A stretch of DNA of 13,970 nt from CAZDYP01 sp964509505 (GTDB lineage Bacteria > Chloroflexota > Anaerolineae > JACRMK01): assembly GCA_964509505.1 (NCBI GenBank), contig CAZDYP010000150.1, forward strand, positions 1 to 13,970, in the 5' to 3' direction. The notes under the pieces are model-generated. The model saw nothing but the letters and a program-made list of their open reading frames with translations, did no database searches and was not told where the DNA came from. The position numbers were made by a program, and so were the translations under genes. Positions 6,940 through 13,273 of this stretch are shown piece after piece; position 1 is the first letter of the stretch; every line of letters begins with the position of its first letter.

Positions 6940-7423
6940 CTAGCATTACAGGCACGGGCGCTTGGCGCACGACTTTCTGGGCGACGCTGCCAAAGATAAG
7001 GCGACTTAGCCCAGATAAGCCATGCGTCGTCATGGCGATCAAGTCAATGTTCTCGTCCTCAACCGTATCCACGATTTCTTGCGCAGGCTCGCCAAAACGT
7101 ACGAGCGTCGAGACGGTATAGCCATCCGCTTCAAGCAACAAAGCTTCTGTCTCCAATTCGCGCTTGATATTCGCCATCGTGCTTTCGAGCTCTTGGCTGG
7201 CATAGACGGGATGCTGCGCCAAAATTGCATCGCGCTCGGTCTCGTACATCGAAACGCCAATCTCACTCACGCGTGGTGGATGCGCGGTCGCGCCGATGGG
7301 GGCGTGAGCTGCTTGCATTAGCATGAGCTCGTGCGTCGCAGGCGACAGAAACTTTCGCACGTGGGTCAAGATTTGGCGGCTGAATTCGGAGCCGTCAAGT
7401 GGAATCAAAACTCGGTGTTTCAT
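6917..7423 (-). CDS. universal stress protein, UspA family
   Basis: A complete 168-residue UspA-domain protein, within the usual range (140-170). The start ATG (7421-7423) has GAGGAGG six to seven bases upstream. The fold's first strand IPLDGSE carries Asp10 for adenine binding. The phosphate-binding loop reads TTHG-x9-GS (residues 132-146), where the first glycine of the classical G-x2-G-x9-G(S/T) motif is Thr; this variant is common among ATP-binding members. The C-terminus (APVPVMLVRP) is normal, so the gene itself is intact even though its last codons overlap an hsp20 fragment. Such proteins act in the cytoplasm in stress, anoxia or starvation survival. The long 5' region (7424-7921) holds two operator-like palindromes and a REP-like element, so expression may be tied to the same signal as the respiratory operon. 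Confidence 0.92.
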   Translation of the reverse strand: MKHRVLIPLDGSEFSRQILTHVRKFLSPATHELMLMQAAHAPIGATAHPPRVSEIGVSMYETERDAILAQHPVYASQELESTMANIKRELETEALLLEADGYTVSTLVRFGEPAQEIVDTVEDENIDLIAMTTHGLSGLSRLIFGSVAQKVVRQAPVPVMLVRPTGQT

Positions 7424-7450
7424 ATTGACCTCCTCTGATCAGACCCTTGG

Positions 7451-7478
7451 TGTAGGGCAAGTTTGCAACTTGCCTCTA
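7451..7478. repeat. REP-like palindrome, imperfect copy
   Basis: TGTAGGGCAAGTT (7451-7463), a three-base centre, then AACTTGCCTCTA (7467-7478), which pairs with the left arm apart from changes near the outer end. It is the partner of the perfect copy at 7811-7839 and lies between the USP start and the operator-like sites. Dispersed small hairpin elements of this sort are usually mobilised or maintained as REP/MITE-like repeats. Confidence 0.65.
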
Positions 7479-7576
7479 AAGACAAGTCGCAACCCTCTCG
7501 TTAGAACGACTGGGCTTACTTGTCCTCCCTGCTCAAAGGTCTTGCTCTGGTTACAGTATCGCATGGGGCGAGACGT

Positions 7577-7590
7577 TTGACATTGGTCAA
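7577..7590. promoter_or_regulatory. CRP/FNR-family-like box TTGAC-N4-GTCAA
   Basis: TTGAC (7577-7581), four bases, then GTCAA (7586-7590) form a perfect inverted repeat with the spacing of FNR/DNR-type sites (TTGAT-N4-ATCAA). It sits between the divergent usp (start 154 bp away) and ppdk (start 332 bp away), two bases before the second TGTCCC box. On either strand no good -10 hexamer was found at the class II distance, so binding is inferred from pattern only. Confidence 0.4.
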
Positions 7591-7591
7591 G

Positions 7592-7612
7592 TGTCCCAAA
7601 AATCAGGTGACA
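7592..7612. promoter_or_regulatory. second, imperfect TGTCCCA-N7-GGTGACA operator-like site
   Basis: Left arm TGTCCCA is identical to the site at 5911; the right arm GGTGACA matches TGGGACA in five of seven positions at the same seven-base spacing. The left flank is also shared: GTCAAATGTCCCAAC at 5906-5920 against GTCAAGTGTCCCAAA at 7587-7601. This suggests that one regulator serves both intergenic regions. Confidence 0.45.
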
Positions 7613-7810
7613 TTCGCCCCTGTTTATTTGTCTCAGTGCGTGCTATGGTGTTGCCAGGGTGAAGCTGTCAGGCTTCTGACGAAGTTTTAAAAAATTAGGG
7701 ATCTCCTGACTTCAGTGCGGAATGTTCGCGCGGGACTCCCGTTGGTCGCAGCTCCCACGCGCGTTCTATACCAAAGTCAGAAGAGCCCACATTAGGCGTA
7801 TGAGCATAGG
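7613..7810. other. noncoding stretch upstream of ppdk
   Basis: No coding pattern is seen. It contains nested short inverted repeats around 7660-7690 (GAAGC/GCTTC and GTCAG/CTGAC) followed by TTTTAAAAAATTAG, which could be a small terminator-like hairpin or promoter DNA. No -35/-10 pair is convincing. Confidence 0.4.
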
Positions 7811-7839
7811 TGTAGGGCAAGTTGCAAACTTGCCCTACA
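7811..7839. repeat. REP-like palindrome, perfect copy
   Basis: TGTAGGGCAAGTT (7811-7823) and its exact complement AACTTGCCCTACA (7827-7839) flank a three-base centre, giving a 13-bp perfect stem. It lies 83 bp before the ppdk start; both copies in the window are preceded by GG. It may form a cruciform or an mRNA hairpin if transcription of ppdk starts further upstream. Confidence 0.75.
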
Positions 7840-7921
7840 GCGGCCGTGACGGAATTAATTTTTTGACTTCACCAAGAAATCTGACAGCCGACTCGAACAC
7901 CGAGCTTTCAAGGAGGCTTAG

Positions 7922-10666
7922 ATGATCACAGCTGTGACAGTCGCGCCACAGGCGACACCGGAATTGAAAACGCCGACGAAGGATTTGCCCAGCAAAACGA
8001 AATGGGTCTATCTCACATCCGAGGGCAACGCCCAGATGCGCGACTTGCTCGGCGGCAAGGGCGCAGGGCTCGCGGAGATGATGCGGATTGGTTTGCCGGT
8101 GCCGCCGGGTTTCAGCTTGACGACGCAAGCGTGCAACGACTACTCGTCGTCAGGACAGATGCCTGTAGGCGCATGGGAGCAAGTGGACGACGCATTGCGT
8201 GAGGTGGAGAGGCAAGCGGGGCGCACGTTCGGCGATGTGAACAAGCCGCTGCTGGTGTCCGTACGGTCGGGCGCGAAGTTCTCGATGCCCGGTATGATGG
8301 ACACGGTGCTCAACATCGGCTTGAACGATGAGACGCTCAACGGGTTGATCGCCATGAGCGGCAATGAGCGTTTCGCGTACGACGCCTATCGCCGCTTGGT
8401 GCAGATGTTTGGCAAGGTCGTGTTAGGCGTCGAAGCGCGCAAGTTTGAAGATGTGCTCAATGCGTACAAGGCGAAGCGCCACACGCGCGCCGATACGGAT
8501 TTGACGACCGATGATTTGAAAGCCATCGTCGCCGAGTTCAAAACCATCGTGCAACAAGAAGCAGGCGAACCATTCCCGCAAGACGTGATGAAGCAGTTAC
8601 GCATGGCGATTCTCGCGGTGTTCCGTTCGTGGAATGGGCGCCGCGCGGTGGATTATCGCAATGCCATGAACATTCCGCACGATTTGGGCACCGCCGCGAA
8701 TGTGGTGATGATGGTCTTTGGCAACATGGGCAACACCTCGGCGAGCGGCGTCGCGTTCACACGGAATCCTGCGACGGGCGAGAACGCAATCTATGGCGAG
8801 TATCTGGTCAACGCGCAAGGTGAAGACGTGGTCGCGGGCATTCGCACGCCGCAACCCATTGCGCAGCTGAAAGAGGAGATGCCTGGAGCGTATGCGGAGT
8901 TCGAGCGCATCTGCCGCAAACTCGAACGACATTACCAAGATGTGCAAGATGTCGAGTTCACCATCGAACAAGGCAAACTGTGGATGTTGCAAACACGCAC
9001 GGGCAAACGCACGGCGCAAGCGGCGGTGAAGATTGCGGTTGACTTCGTTGCAGAAGGCATCATCACGAAAGAGGTGGCGGTGTCGCGCGTGACGCCGACG
9101 CAAGTGGACATGCTCTTGCATCCGCGCTTTGACGACGAGGACAAAAAGCGCGCAAAGCAAGAGGGGCGCTTCGTCGCCAAAGGCTTGAACGCTTCGCCGG
9201 GCGCAGCCGTTGGCATTGCGGTGTTCGATGCGGACACGGCAGCCGAATGGGGCGCAGCAGGCAAGGCGGTGATTCTGGTACGTCCTGAAACGACGCCCGA
9301 CGATGTGCATGGCATGTTGAAGGCGAAGGGCATCCTCACACAACATGGCGGCGCAACCTCTCATGCGGCGGTGGTTGCGCGCGGCATTGGCTTGCCATGT
9401 GTGTCGGGGTGTGAGGACATCCAGGTTGACCTTGAGGCGCAGCAGTTCACCGTGGGCAGTCTGGTCGTCAAGCAAGGCGCTATGCTCTCGATTGATGGCA
9501 CGAGTGGTGAAGTGTTACTCGGCGAGTTGCCGATGAAGGCGCCGCGGTTCGAAGAGCAAACCGATTTGGTGGAGTTGCTGAAGTGGGCAGATGGGATTCG
9601 CAAGCTAGGTGTGTGGGCGAATGCGGATTATCCGCGTGACGCGGAACGGGCGGTACAGTTCGGCGCGGAGGGTGTGGGTTTGTGTCGCACGGAGCACATG
9701 TTTTTCGAGACGGACCGTTTGCCCATCGTGCGCGAGATGATCTTGGCGCCGACGAAGACAGAACGACAAGCGGCGCTCGATCGCTTGTTGCCGATTCAAC
9801 GCGCGGACTTCAAAGGTATCTTGAAGGCGCTGGCAGGCAAGCCCGTCATCATTCGCTTGATTGATCCGCCACTGCATGAGTTCTTGCCGTCGCACGATGA
9901 GTTGTTGGCGGAGGTCGTCGAGTTGCGCGTGCGACGCGACAAGCCGACGATGCTCGCGCAAAAAGAAGCGATGTTGAAAGTAGTCGAAGGGATGCGCGAG
10001 ATGAACCCCATGTTGGGTTTGCGCGGCGTGCGACTGGGCATCATTTGGCCCGAAATCAATCGCATGCAAGTGCGCGCTATCTTCGAGGCGGCGTGCGAGT
10101 TACAAGCGGAAGGCTTCACTGTGTATCCCGAAGTGATGATTCCATTGACGACGTTTGTGAACGAATTGAAGGTGATGCGTGAGTTGCTCGAGGAGGAAGC
10201 GCAGAAGGTGATGACTGAAAAGCAGATGCAGGTCGCCTACAAGTTCGGCACGATGATCGAGATTCCACGCGCGGCATTGACGGCGCATCAGATTGCAGCG
10301 CACGCGCAGTTCTTCTCGTTTGGGACGAATGACCTGACGCAGACGACGCTTGGCATCTCGCGCGATGACGCCGAGGGCAAGTTCTTGTTGACGTACGTTG
10401 AGAAAGGCTTGATCGCGGCGAATCCATTCCAACAACTCGATGTCGAGGGGGTGGGACAGCTCATCAGGATGGCGGTTGAGAAAGGGCGCGCCGTGAACTT
10501 GACACTTGAAGTTGGCATCTGTGGCGAGCATGGCGGCGATCCATCGTCCATCGCGTTTTGCCATCAAGTGGGTTTGAACTACGTTTCGTGTTCGCCGTTC
10601 CGTGTGCCGATTGCGCGTCTCGCCGCGGCGCAAGCGGCGTTGGGCGAATCGTTCCGCGATGTGTGA
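7922..10666 (+). CDS. ppdK: pyruvate phosphate dikinase
   Basis: A complete 914-residue enzyme (family norm about 870-900, the excess being a polar N-terminal tail of some 25 residues) that interconverts pyruvate, ATP and phosphate with PEP, AMP and pyrophosphate in the cytoplasm, linking glycolysis and gluconeogenesis. The ATG at 7922 has AAGGAGG five bases upstream. Order of domains: N-terminal nucleotide-binding part with LLGGKGAGLAEM (42-53) and SVRSGAKFSMPGMMDT (113-128); the swivelling phosphohistidine domain with GGATSHAAVVARG, His481 being the phosphorylated residue; and the C-terminal TIM-barrel with GLCRTEHMFF, FGTNDLTQTTLG and the catalytic Cys867 in GICGEHGGDP. All key residues are present. 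Thr479 lies two residues before the histidine, the position targeted by the PPDK regulatory protein in other organisms. It stands alone, with long noncoding regions on both sides. Confidence 0.98.
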   Translation: MITAVTVAPQATPELKTPTKDLPSKTKWVYLTSEGNAQMRDLLGGKGAGLAEMMRIGLPVPPGFSLTTQACNDYSSSGQMPVGAWEQVDDALREVERQAGRTFGDVNKPLLVSVRSGAKFSMPGMMDTVLNIGLNDETLNGLIAMSGNERFAYDAYRRLVQMFGKVVLGVEARKFEDVLNAYKAKRHTRADTDLTTDDLKAIVAEFKTIVQQEAGEPFPQDVMKQLRMAILAVFRSWNGRRAVDYRNAMNIPHDLGTAANVVMMVFGNMGNTSASGVAFTRNPATGENAIYGEYLVNAQGEDVVAGIRTPQPIAQLKEEMPGAYAEFERICRKLERHYQDVQDVEFTIEQGKLWMLQTRTGKRTAQAAVKIAVDFVAEGIITKEVAVSRVTPTQVDMLLHPRFDDEDKKRAKQEGRFVAKGLNASPGAAVGIAVFDADTAAEWGAAGKAVILVRPETTPDDVHGMLKAKGILTQHGGATSHAAVVARGIGLPCVSGCEDIQVDLEAQQFTVGSLVVKQGAMLSIDGTSGEVLLGELPMKAPRFEEQTDLVELLKWADGIRKLGVWANADYPRDAERAVQFGAEGVGLCRTEHMFFETDRLPIVREMILAPTKTERQAALDRLLPIQRADFKGILKALAGKPVIIRLIDPPLHEFLPSHDELLAEVVELRVRRDKPTMLAQKEAMLKVVEGMREMNPMLGLRGVRLGIIWPEINRMQVRAIFEAACELQAEGFTVYPEVMIPLTTFVNELKVMRELLEEEAQKVMTEKQMQVAYKFGTMIEIPRAALTAHQIAAHAQFFSFGTNDLTQTTLGISRDDAEGKFLLTYVEKGLIAANPFQQLDVEGVGQLIRMAVEKGRAVNLTLEVGICGEHGGDPSSIAFCHQVGLNYVSCSPFRVPIARLAAAQAALGESFRDV

Positions 10667-10732
10667 ATGGCGACGCTCATGTTCAGAAATCGTGCGTGGC
10701 GGAACACGCTGAGGCGGCGGCGTTCTCGATGG

Positions 10733-10763
10733 TGTTGGTCGCGCCGCCTGCGCGTGACCAACA
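10733..10763 (+). terminator. stem-loop downstream of ppdk, possible terminator
   Basis: TGTTGGTC-GCGC (10733-10744) pairs with GCGC and GACCAACA (10750-10763) around a five-base loop, with a two-base bulge. It lies 67 bp after the ppdk stop. No T-tract follows, so it would be a factor-dependent terminator or an RNA-stabilising hairpin rather than a classical intrinsic terminator. Confidence 0.4.
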
Positions 10764-10809
10764 AGGTCGAGCGCGCGCGCTCCGCGCAAACGCATGTGTT
10801 CTTGACAGG

Positions 10810-10874
10810 AGCGAATGGCGAAGGGCAAAGGGCGGATGGCAGATGGCGGATGGCTATCTGCCATTCGCTATTTG
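10810..10874. repeat. low-complexity GGCAGATGG/GGCGAATGG-type repeat with inverted copies
   Basis: AGCGAATGG (10810-10818) pairs with CCATTCGCT (10861-10869), and ATGGCAGAT (10836-10844) pairs with ATCTGCCAT (10856-10864), so alternative hairpins can form. ATTCGCTATTTG (10863-10874) recurs at 281-292 after the molybdopterin gene, showing that this is a dispersed intergenic family. Confidence 0.55.
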
Positions 10875-10882
10875 CTACACTG

Positions 10883-10913
10883 TTGTAACCTTTCGGGACG
10901 CCATTCGTATAAC
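10883..10913 (+). promoter_or_regulatory. weak sigma70-like promoter candidate
   Basis: TTGTAA (10883-10888) and TATAAC (10908-10913) are separated by 19 bases, longer than ideal. Transcription would begin near 10920, just before the hairpin at 10924. Based on pattern only. Confidence 0.2.
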
Positions 10914-10923
10914 CTGATAGAAA

Positions 10924-10951
10924 CCAATCAGAGGGAGTGGCTGCTGATTGG
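10924..10951 (+). promoter_or_regulatory. hairpin CCAATCAG-N12-CTGATTGG in the presumed leader of the 143-residue gene
   Basis: Perfect 8-bp inverted repeat with a 12-base loop, ending 15 bases before the start ATG and directly before its GAGGAGAG ribosome site. It could be an operator or a leader hairpin that controls translation. Confidence 0.4.
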
Positions 10952-10966
10952 AGTGAGGAGAGACTT

Positions 10967-11398
10967 ATGTTTAGCGCAGCGACCACCCTAGCGCTGGCGA
11001 CTGTCTGCGAGACAAAGTTTTCGCCGCCAACGCGCTATGGTAAGTTGCCCTCAGCGGAGGGTGAAGACTTCTATGCGTTCTTGTGCGCGCATGAATATCC
11101 CGCATGGTTCTGTGAACAGTTGAAAGACATGAGCGGCTCGCCGCGCGCTATCAAAGAATGTTTGTTGAAGTTGTATGCGGGCGATTTGATTTTCAAGGCG
11201 CATCCCGAATGGAGCCACGAGCATCGGCGGCAGGTCGGGCAGCAGCTGCTGATCCGCTTAGCCGAAGATTTGTTGCTGCTGTGGGGCGAAGAGCCAGACG
11301 CCGCACTAAAGCAGCGGCTGGCGGAACCGAGGGCGAATCTGCTGTATAGTTTGCAGTCTGATGGGTATCGCGTCGCAGGCGGGAAGTTGGTTGGATAG
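10967..11398 (+). CDS. conserved-looking hypothetical protein, 143 residues
   Basis: I do not recognise this protein. The ATG at 10967 is chosen because GAGGAGAG lies just upstream; a GTG at 10937 in the same frame is unsupported. It is soluble and mostly helical, with a Trp/Phe/Tyr-rich N-terminal half (AHEYPAWFCEQL, FKAHPEWSHEHRRQVGQQ), an RLAEDLLLLWGEEPDAALKQ helix and a C-terminal DGYRVAGGKLVG strand turn of a kind seen at the ends of some helical phage-defence or HEPN-like proteins; that resemblance is too weak to assign function. It lies 74 bp upstream of two membrane-protein genes on the same strand, with which it may be co-transcribed. A hairpin directly precedes its ribosome site. 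Confidence 0.75.
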   Translation: MFSAATTLALATVCETKFSPPTRYGKLPSAEGEDFYAFLCAHEYPAWFCEQLKDMSGSPRAIKECLLKLYAGDLIFKAHPEWSHEHRRQVGQQLLIRLAEDLLLLWGEEPDAALKQRLAEPRANLLYSLQSDGYRVAGGKLVG

Positions 11399-11472
11399 TC
11401 GCTCAGGCAACACACAGGCTACGAAAAAATTCGTCCACGACGCACACGGAATTACACGAAATGGAGGATACC

Positions 11473-12183
11473 ATGAAGCGGTTAGATAGTTCGTTACTGT
11501 GGGGCTTGTTGTTGGTGGGAGGAGGCGTATTGTTGCTGTTACAAAACCTCGGCTGGTTGGGTCAGTCTGCCGTGTCAGTGGTGTGGGCTACGCTTTTTCT
11601 GGCGGCGGGTGCGGTGTTTCTGGTCGCATTGGCAAATGACCGTCGCCTCTGGTGGGCAGGCATTCCAGGCTTCGGCTTGGTGGGGTTGGGTATGGCTGCA
11701 TTCCTCGGCAGGTTGTTTCCCGTAGGGATGCGCAGCATCACGGGTGCGTTGTTTCTTGGCGGCTTGGGCTGCGGCTTCTGGGTGATCTACTTCTTGCGCC
11801 GTGAGCAGTGGTGGGCCATTATCCCTGGCGGCGTGTTTTTCACGTTGGCATTGCAGGCCGCGTTGCCAAGCGTTCTGCGCGGACGCGAAAGCGGTGTGCT
11901 CTTTTTCGTCGGCTTGGCTGCGACATTCTTCTTGGTTTATCTGTTGCCGACGCCACGTGGACGGATGACATGGGCGCTCATTCCTGCATTAGCTTTGCTG
12001 GCGTTGGCGGCGTTCACGATGCCTGGCTTGCAGTATATAGCGCTGTTCGGTTGGCCTGTTGCGTTGATTGGCTTCGGCGCTTATCTGCTGTATCGTGCGT
12101 TGCGCCGACCCGCGGCGAGCGGCAACTTGCCGTCGCCGCCATCGTCATCAGGCGATGAGAGACCGATGAGATTGGGAGGTTGA
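11473..12183 (+). CDS. multi-pass membrane protein, about eight helices (LiaF-like N-terminal motif)
   Basis: A 236-residue hydrophobic protein with about eight predicted membrane helices spread over residues 9-216 and a polar Pro/Ser-rich tail. The start ATG at 11473 has GGAGG five bases upstream; an in-frame ATG at 11461 contains that site and is less likely. The first helix (LLWGLLLVGGGVLLLLQNLG) resembles the opening helix of LiaF/DUF5668-type membrane proteins, which often sense cell-envelope stress, but there is no beta domain here. Its stop codon lies two bases before the start of the next gene, which has the same type of first helix, so they form an operon and may be paralogous partners. 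Function unknown. Confidence 0.8.
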   Translation: MKRLDSSLLWGLLLVGGGVLLLLQNLGWLGQSAVSVVWATLFLAAGAVFLVALANDRRLWWAGIPGFGLVGLGMAAFLGRLFPVGMRSITGALFLGGLGCGFWVIYFLRREQWWAIIPGGVFFTLALQAALPSVLRGRESGVLFFVGLAATFFLVYLLPTPRGRMTWALIPALALLALAAFTMPGLQYIALFGWPVALIGFGAYLLYRALRRPAASGNLPSPPSSSGDERPMRLGG

Positions 12184-12185
12184 GC

Positions 12186-12760
12186 ATGGAACACGTTAGG
12201 CCGCACTGGAGCTGGCTTAGCCCCGTCAGTTTGAGCGGCTTGGGCATATTGTTCCTGTTGAACAACTTGGGCTTCTTGAACTGGAACATTTGGCAAATGC
12301 TCTTCATGCTCTGGCCCGTGTGATTGGTGGACAAAACTCAGGCGGTAAGCCTTGGTGGGGTTGGGGTGATCGGCGCGACAACGTGTGGTCGTTGCAGCTC
12401 AATCGCACGGCGCCGCTCCGTTTGAAGGTGAGCACCGGGGTCGGTACGTCAACCATCAACTTAGAGTCGCTGCATGTGACGAGTTTGGATGTCAATGTGG
12501 GTGTGGGGTGCACGATGTTGACCTTACCCGAGCATGGGCAACTGTCGGCGCAGATTGATGGCGGCGTGGGTGAGACCGAGGTCACGATTCCTGCGAGCAT
12601 GGCGGCAAAGATTCGCGTGCGCGCGGGGTTGGGGAATATGCAAATCGGCAGTCGCTATCAACGGCAGGGCGACTATTACCTCTCGCCCAACTATGATACG
12701 GCGACGAATCGGGTGGAGCTAACGGTGAATGGCGGGATCGGCAGCATCACGATTCGCTAG
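12186..12760 (+). pseudogene. LiaF-like membrane-anchored protein, internally deleted and frameshifted
   Basis: The N-terminal piece starts at ATG 12186 (GGGAGG six bases upstream) and encodes 45 residues ending FMLWPV before TGA at 12321-12323; it contains the typical first helix (GLGILFLLNNLG) of LiaF/DUF5668 proteins. The C-terminal piece continues in another frame from about 12311 to TAG at 12758-12760: a short PWWGWGDRRDN linker, then a repetitive beta domain (VNVGVG, DGGVGETEVTIP, GLGNMQ, NGGIGSITI) as in LiaF-type toastrack domains. The membrane helices and linker normally between them, perhaps 90-110 residues, are absent. With no slippery heptamer at the junction, this looks like a deletion with frame loss rather than programmed frameshifting. 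The C-terminal piece could only be made as a soluble fragment. Confidence 0.7.
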
Positions 12761-12772
12761 GTCAGGGAGAGA

Positions 12773-12831
12773 AAAACACGGATGGACCGAATGGACGGAT
12801 CAAATCCGCATATTCGGTGCATCCGTGTTTT
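12773..12831 (+). terminator. long multi-stem hairpin with T-rich tail (terminator and/or dispersed repeat)
   Basis: AAAACACGGATG (12773-12784) pairs perfectly with CATCCGTGTTTT (12820-12831); after one mismatch ACCGAAT pairs with ATTCGGT, and CGGAT pairs with ATCCG around a CAA loop. It starts 13 bp after the LiaF-like gene and ends in TTTTCTTTC, so it can act as an intrinsic terminator. The ACACGGATG core is also typical of dispersed palindromic repeats in such genomes. Confidence 0.65.
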
Positions 12832-12922
12832 CTTTCGCGCGGTGGCGGGGCGCGCCGGTGATCAAAGATGCGCTGCCGAGATGGTCGCCGTGCAGGAGTC
12901 TATTGTCACCCCAACAATACAG

Positions 12923-12945
12923 CCCTGTAACTGCTATCTACAGGG
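12923..12945 (-). terminator. small hairpin overlapping the stop of the immunity-like gene
   Basis: CCCTGTA (12923-12929) and TACAGGG (12939-12945) flank a nine-base loop and overlap the stop codon at 12938-12940. On the minus strand it is followed by only a weak T-rich stretch, so termination is possible but uncertain. Confidence 0.35.
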
Positions 12946-13273
12946 AAAATCGGGTTTGCGGATGATTATCAGTAGGCGTTTGTTTCTTCTTTGAAAGATT
13001 CGCTCTAATCATGATCCAGATGCTATCTGGATCATACTTTTCGAGGTTATATTCAGTCAGATCTAACTCGTGAATTTTCATCCTTGATACTAAACTCGAA
13101 AGCACTTGCCAGTATCCTTGGACAACACCAACATTGAATCCTTCCTCAGGAGTATTTTGATGGTTAATCACATCTACTTGAGCTATGTTAGCTTGGTCTA
13201 GCAAAGCATTGATGAAATCCATGATGAATAGCTGTTCTTTAGTTTTATCATTAGGTTTCATAGGCATTCTCAC
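12938..13273 (-). CDS. putative immunity protein for the Rhs toxin
   Basis: A small soluble protein of up to 111 residues directly after the Rhs toxin gene. The GTG at 13271-13273 overlaps the toxin stop by four bases (GTGA), which is the usual translational-coupling layout; ATG codons at 13267 and 13261 are alternatives. The core is acidic and helical at first (DKTKEQLFIMDFINALLDQ), then a segment with EEGFNVGVVQGYWQVLSSLV and a basic, polar tail. No family is recognised. Position and coupling, rather than sequence, suggest that it binds and neutralises the toxin domain in the cytoplasm of the producing cell. It is A+T-rich compared with the window's other genes, as is the toxin tip, which fits acquisition as a module. 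Confidence 0.65.
   Translation of the reverse strand: MRMPMKPNDKTKEQLFIMDFINALLDQANIAQVDVINHQNTPEEGFNVGVVQGYWQVLSSLVSRMKIHELDLTEYNLEKYDPDSIWIMIRANLSKKKQTPTDNHPQTRFSL

Larger units (their letters stand above)
10667..10966. other. noncoding, hairpin-rich spacer after ppdk
   Basis: No convincing gene; a 73-codon open frame starting right after the ppdk stop is Arg/Trp-rich, has no ribosome site and looks spurious. The stretch holds a stem-loop at 10733-10763, a self-complementary GAGCGCGCGCGCTC (10769-10782), a low-complexity repeat (10810-10874) and a hairpin (10924-10951) just before the next gene. Confidence 0.6.

Noticed and set aside
6524..6943. Plus-strand open frame running across the N gap
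   Set aside because: It exists only because Ns translate as unknown residues; its two sides repeat the 55-bp duplication antisense to hsp20.
8597..9475. Minus-strand open frames inside ppdk (also 9605-10069 and 10100-10864)
   Set aside because: They are shadows of a strongly conserved enzyme on the plus strand, without start signals.
10667..10888. Open frame directly after ppdk
   Set aside because: Arg/Trp-rich, no ribosome site, runs through hairpins and low-complexity repeats; treated as noncoding.
12311..12326. Programmed frameshift joining the two halves of the LiaF-like gene
   Set aside because: No slippery heptamer is present at the junction and the joined product would lack the middle helices, so deletion fits better.
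12729..12994. Small plus-strand open frames after the LiaF-like gene
   Set aside because: They cover the 12773-12831 hairpin and the end of the immunity gene and show no protein-like composition.
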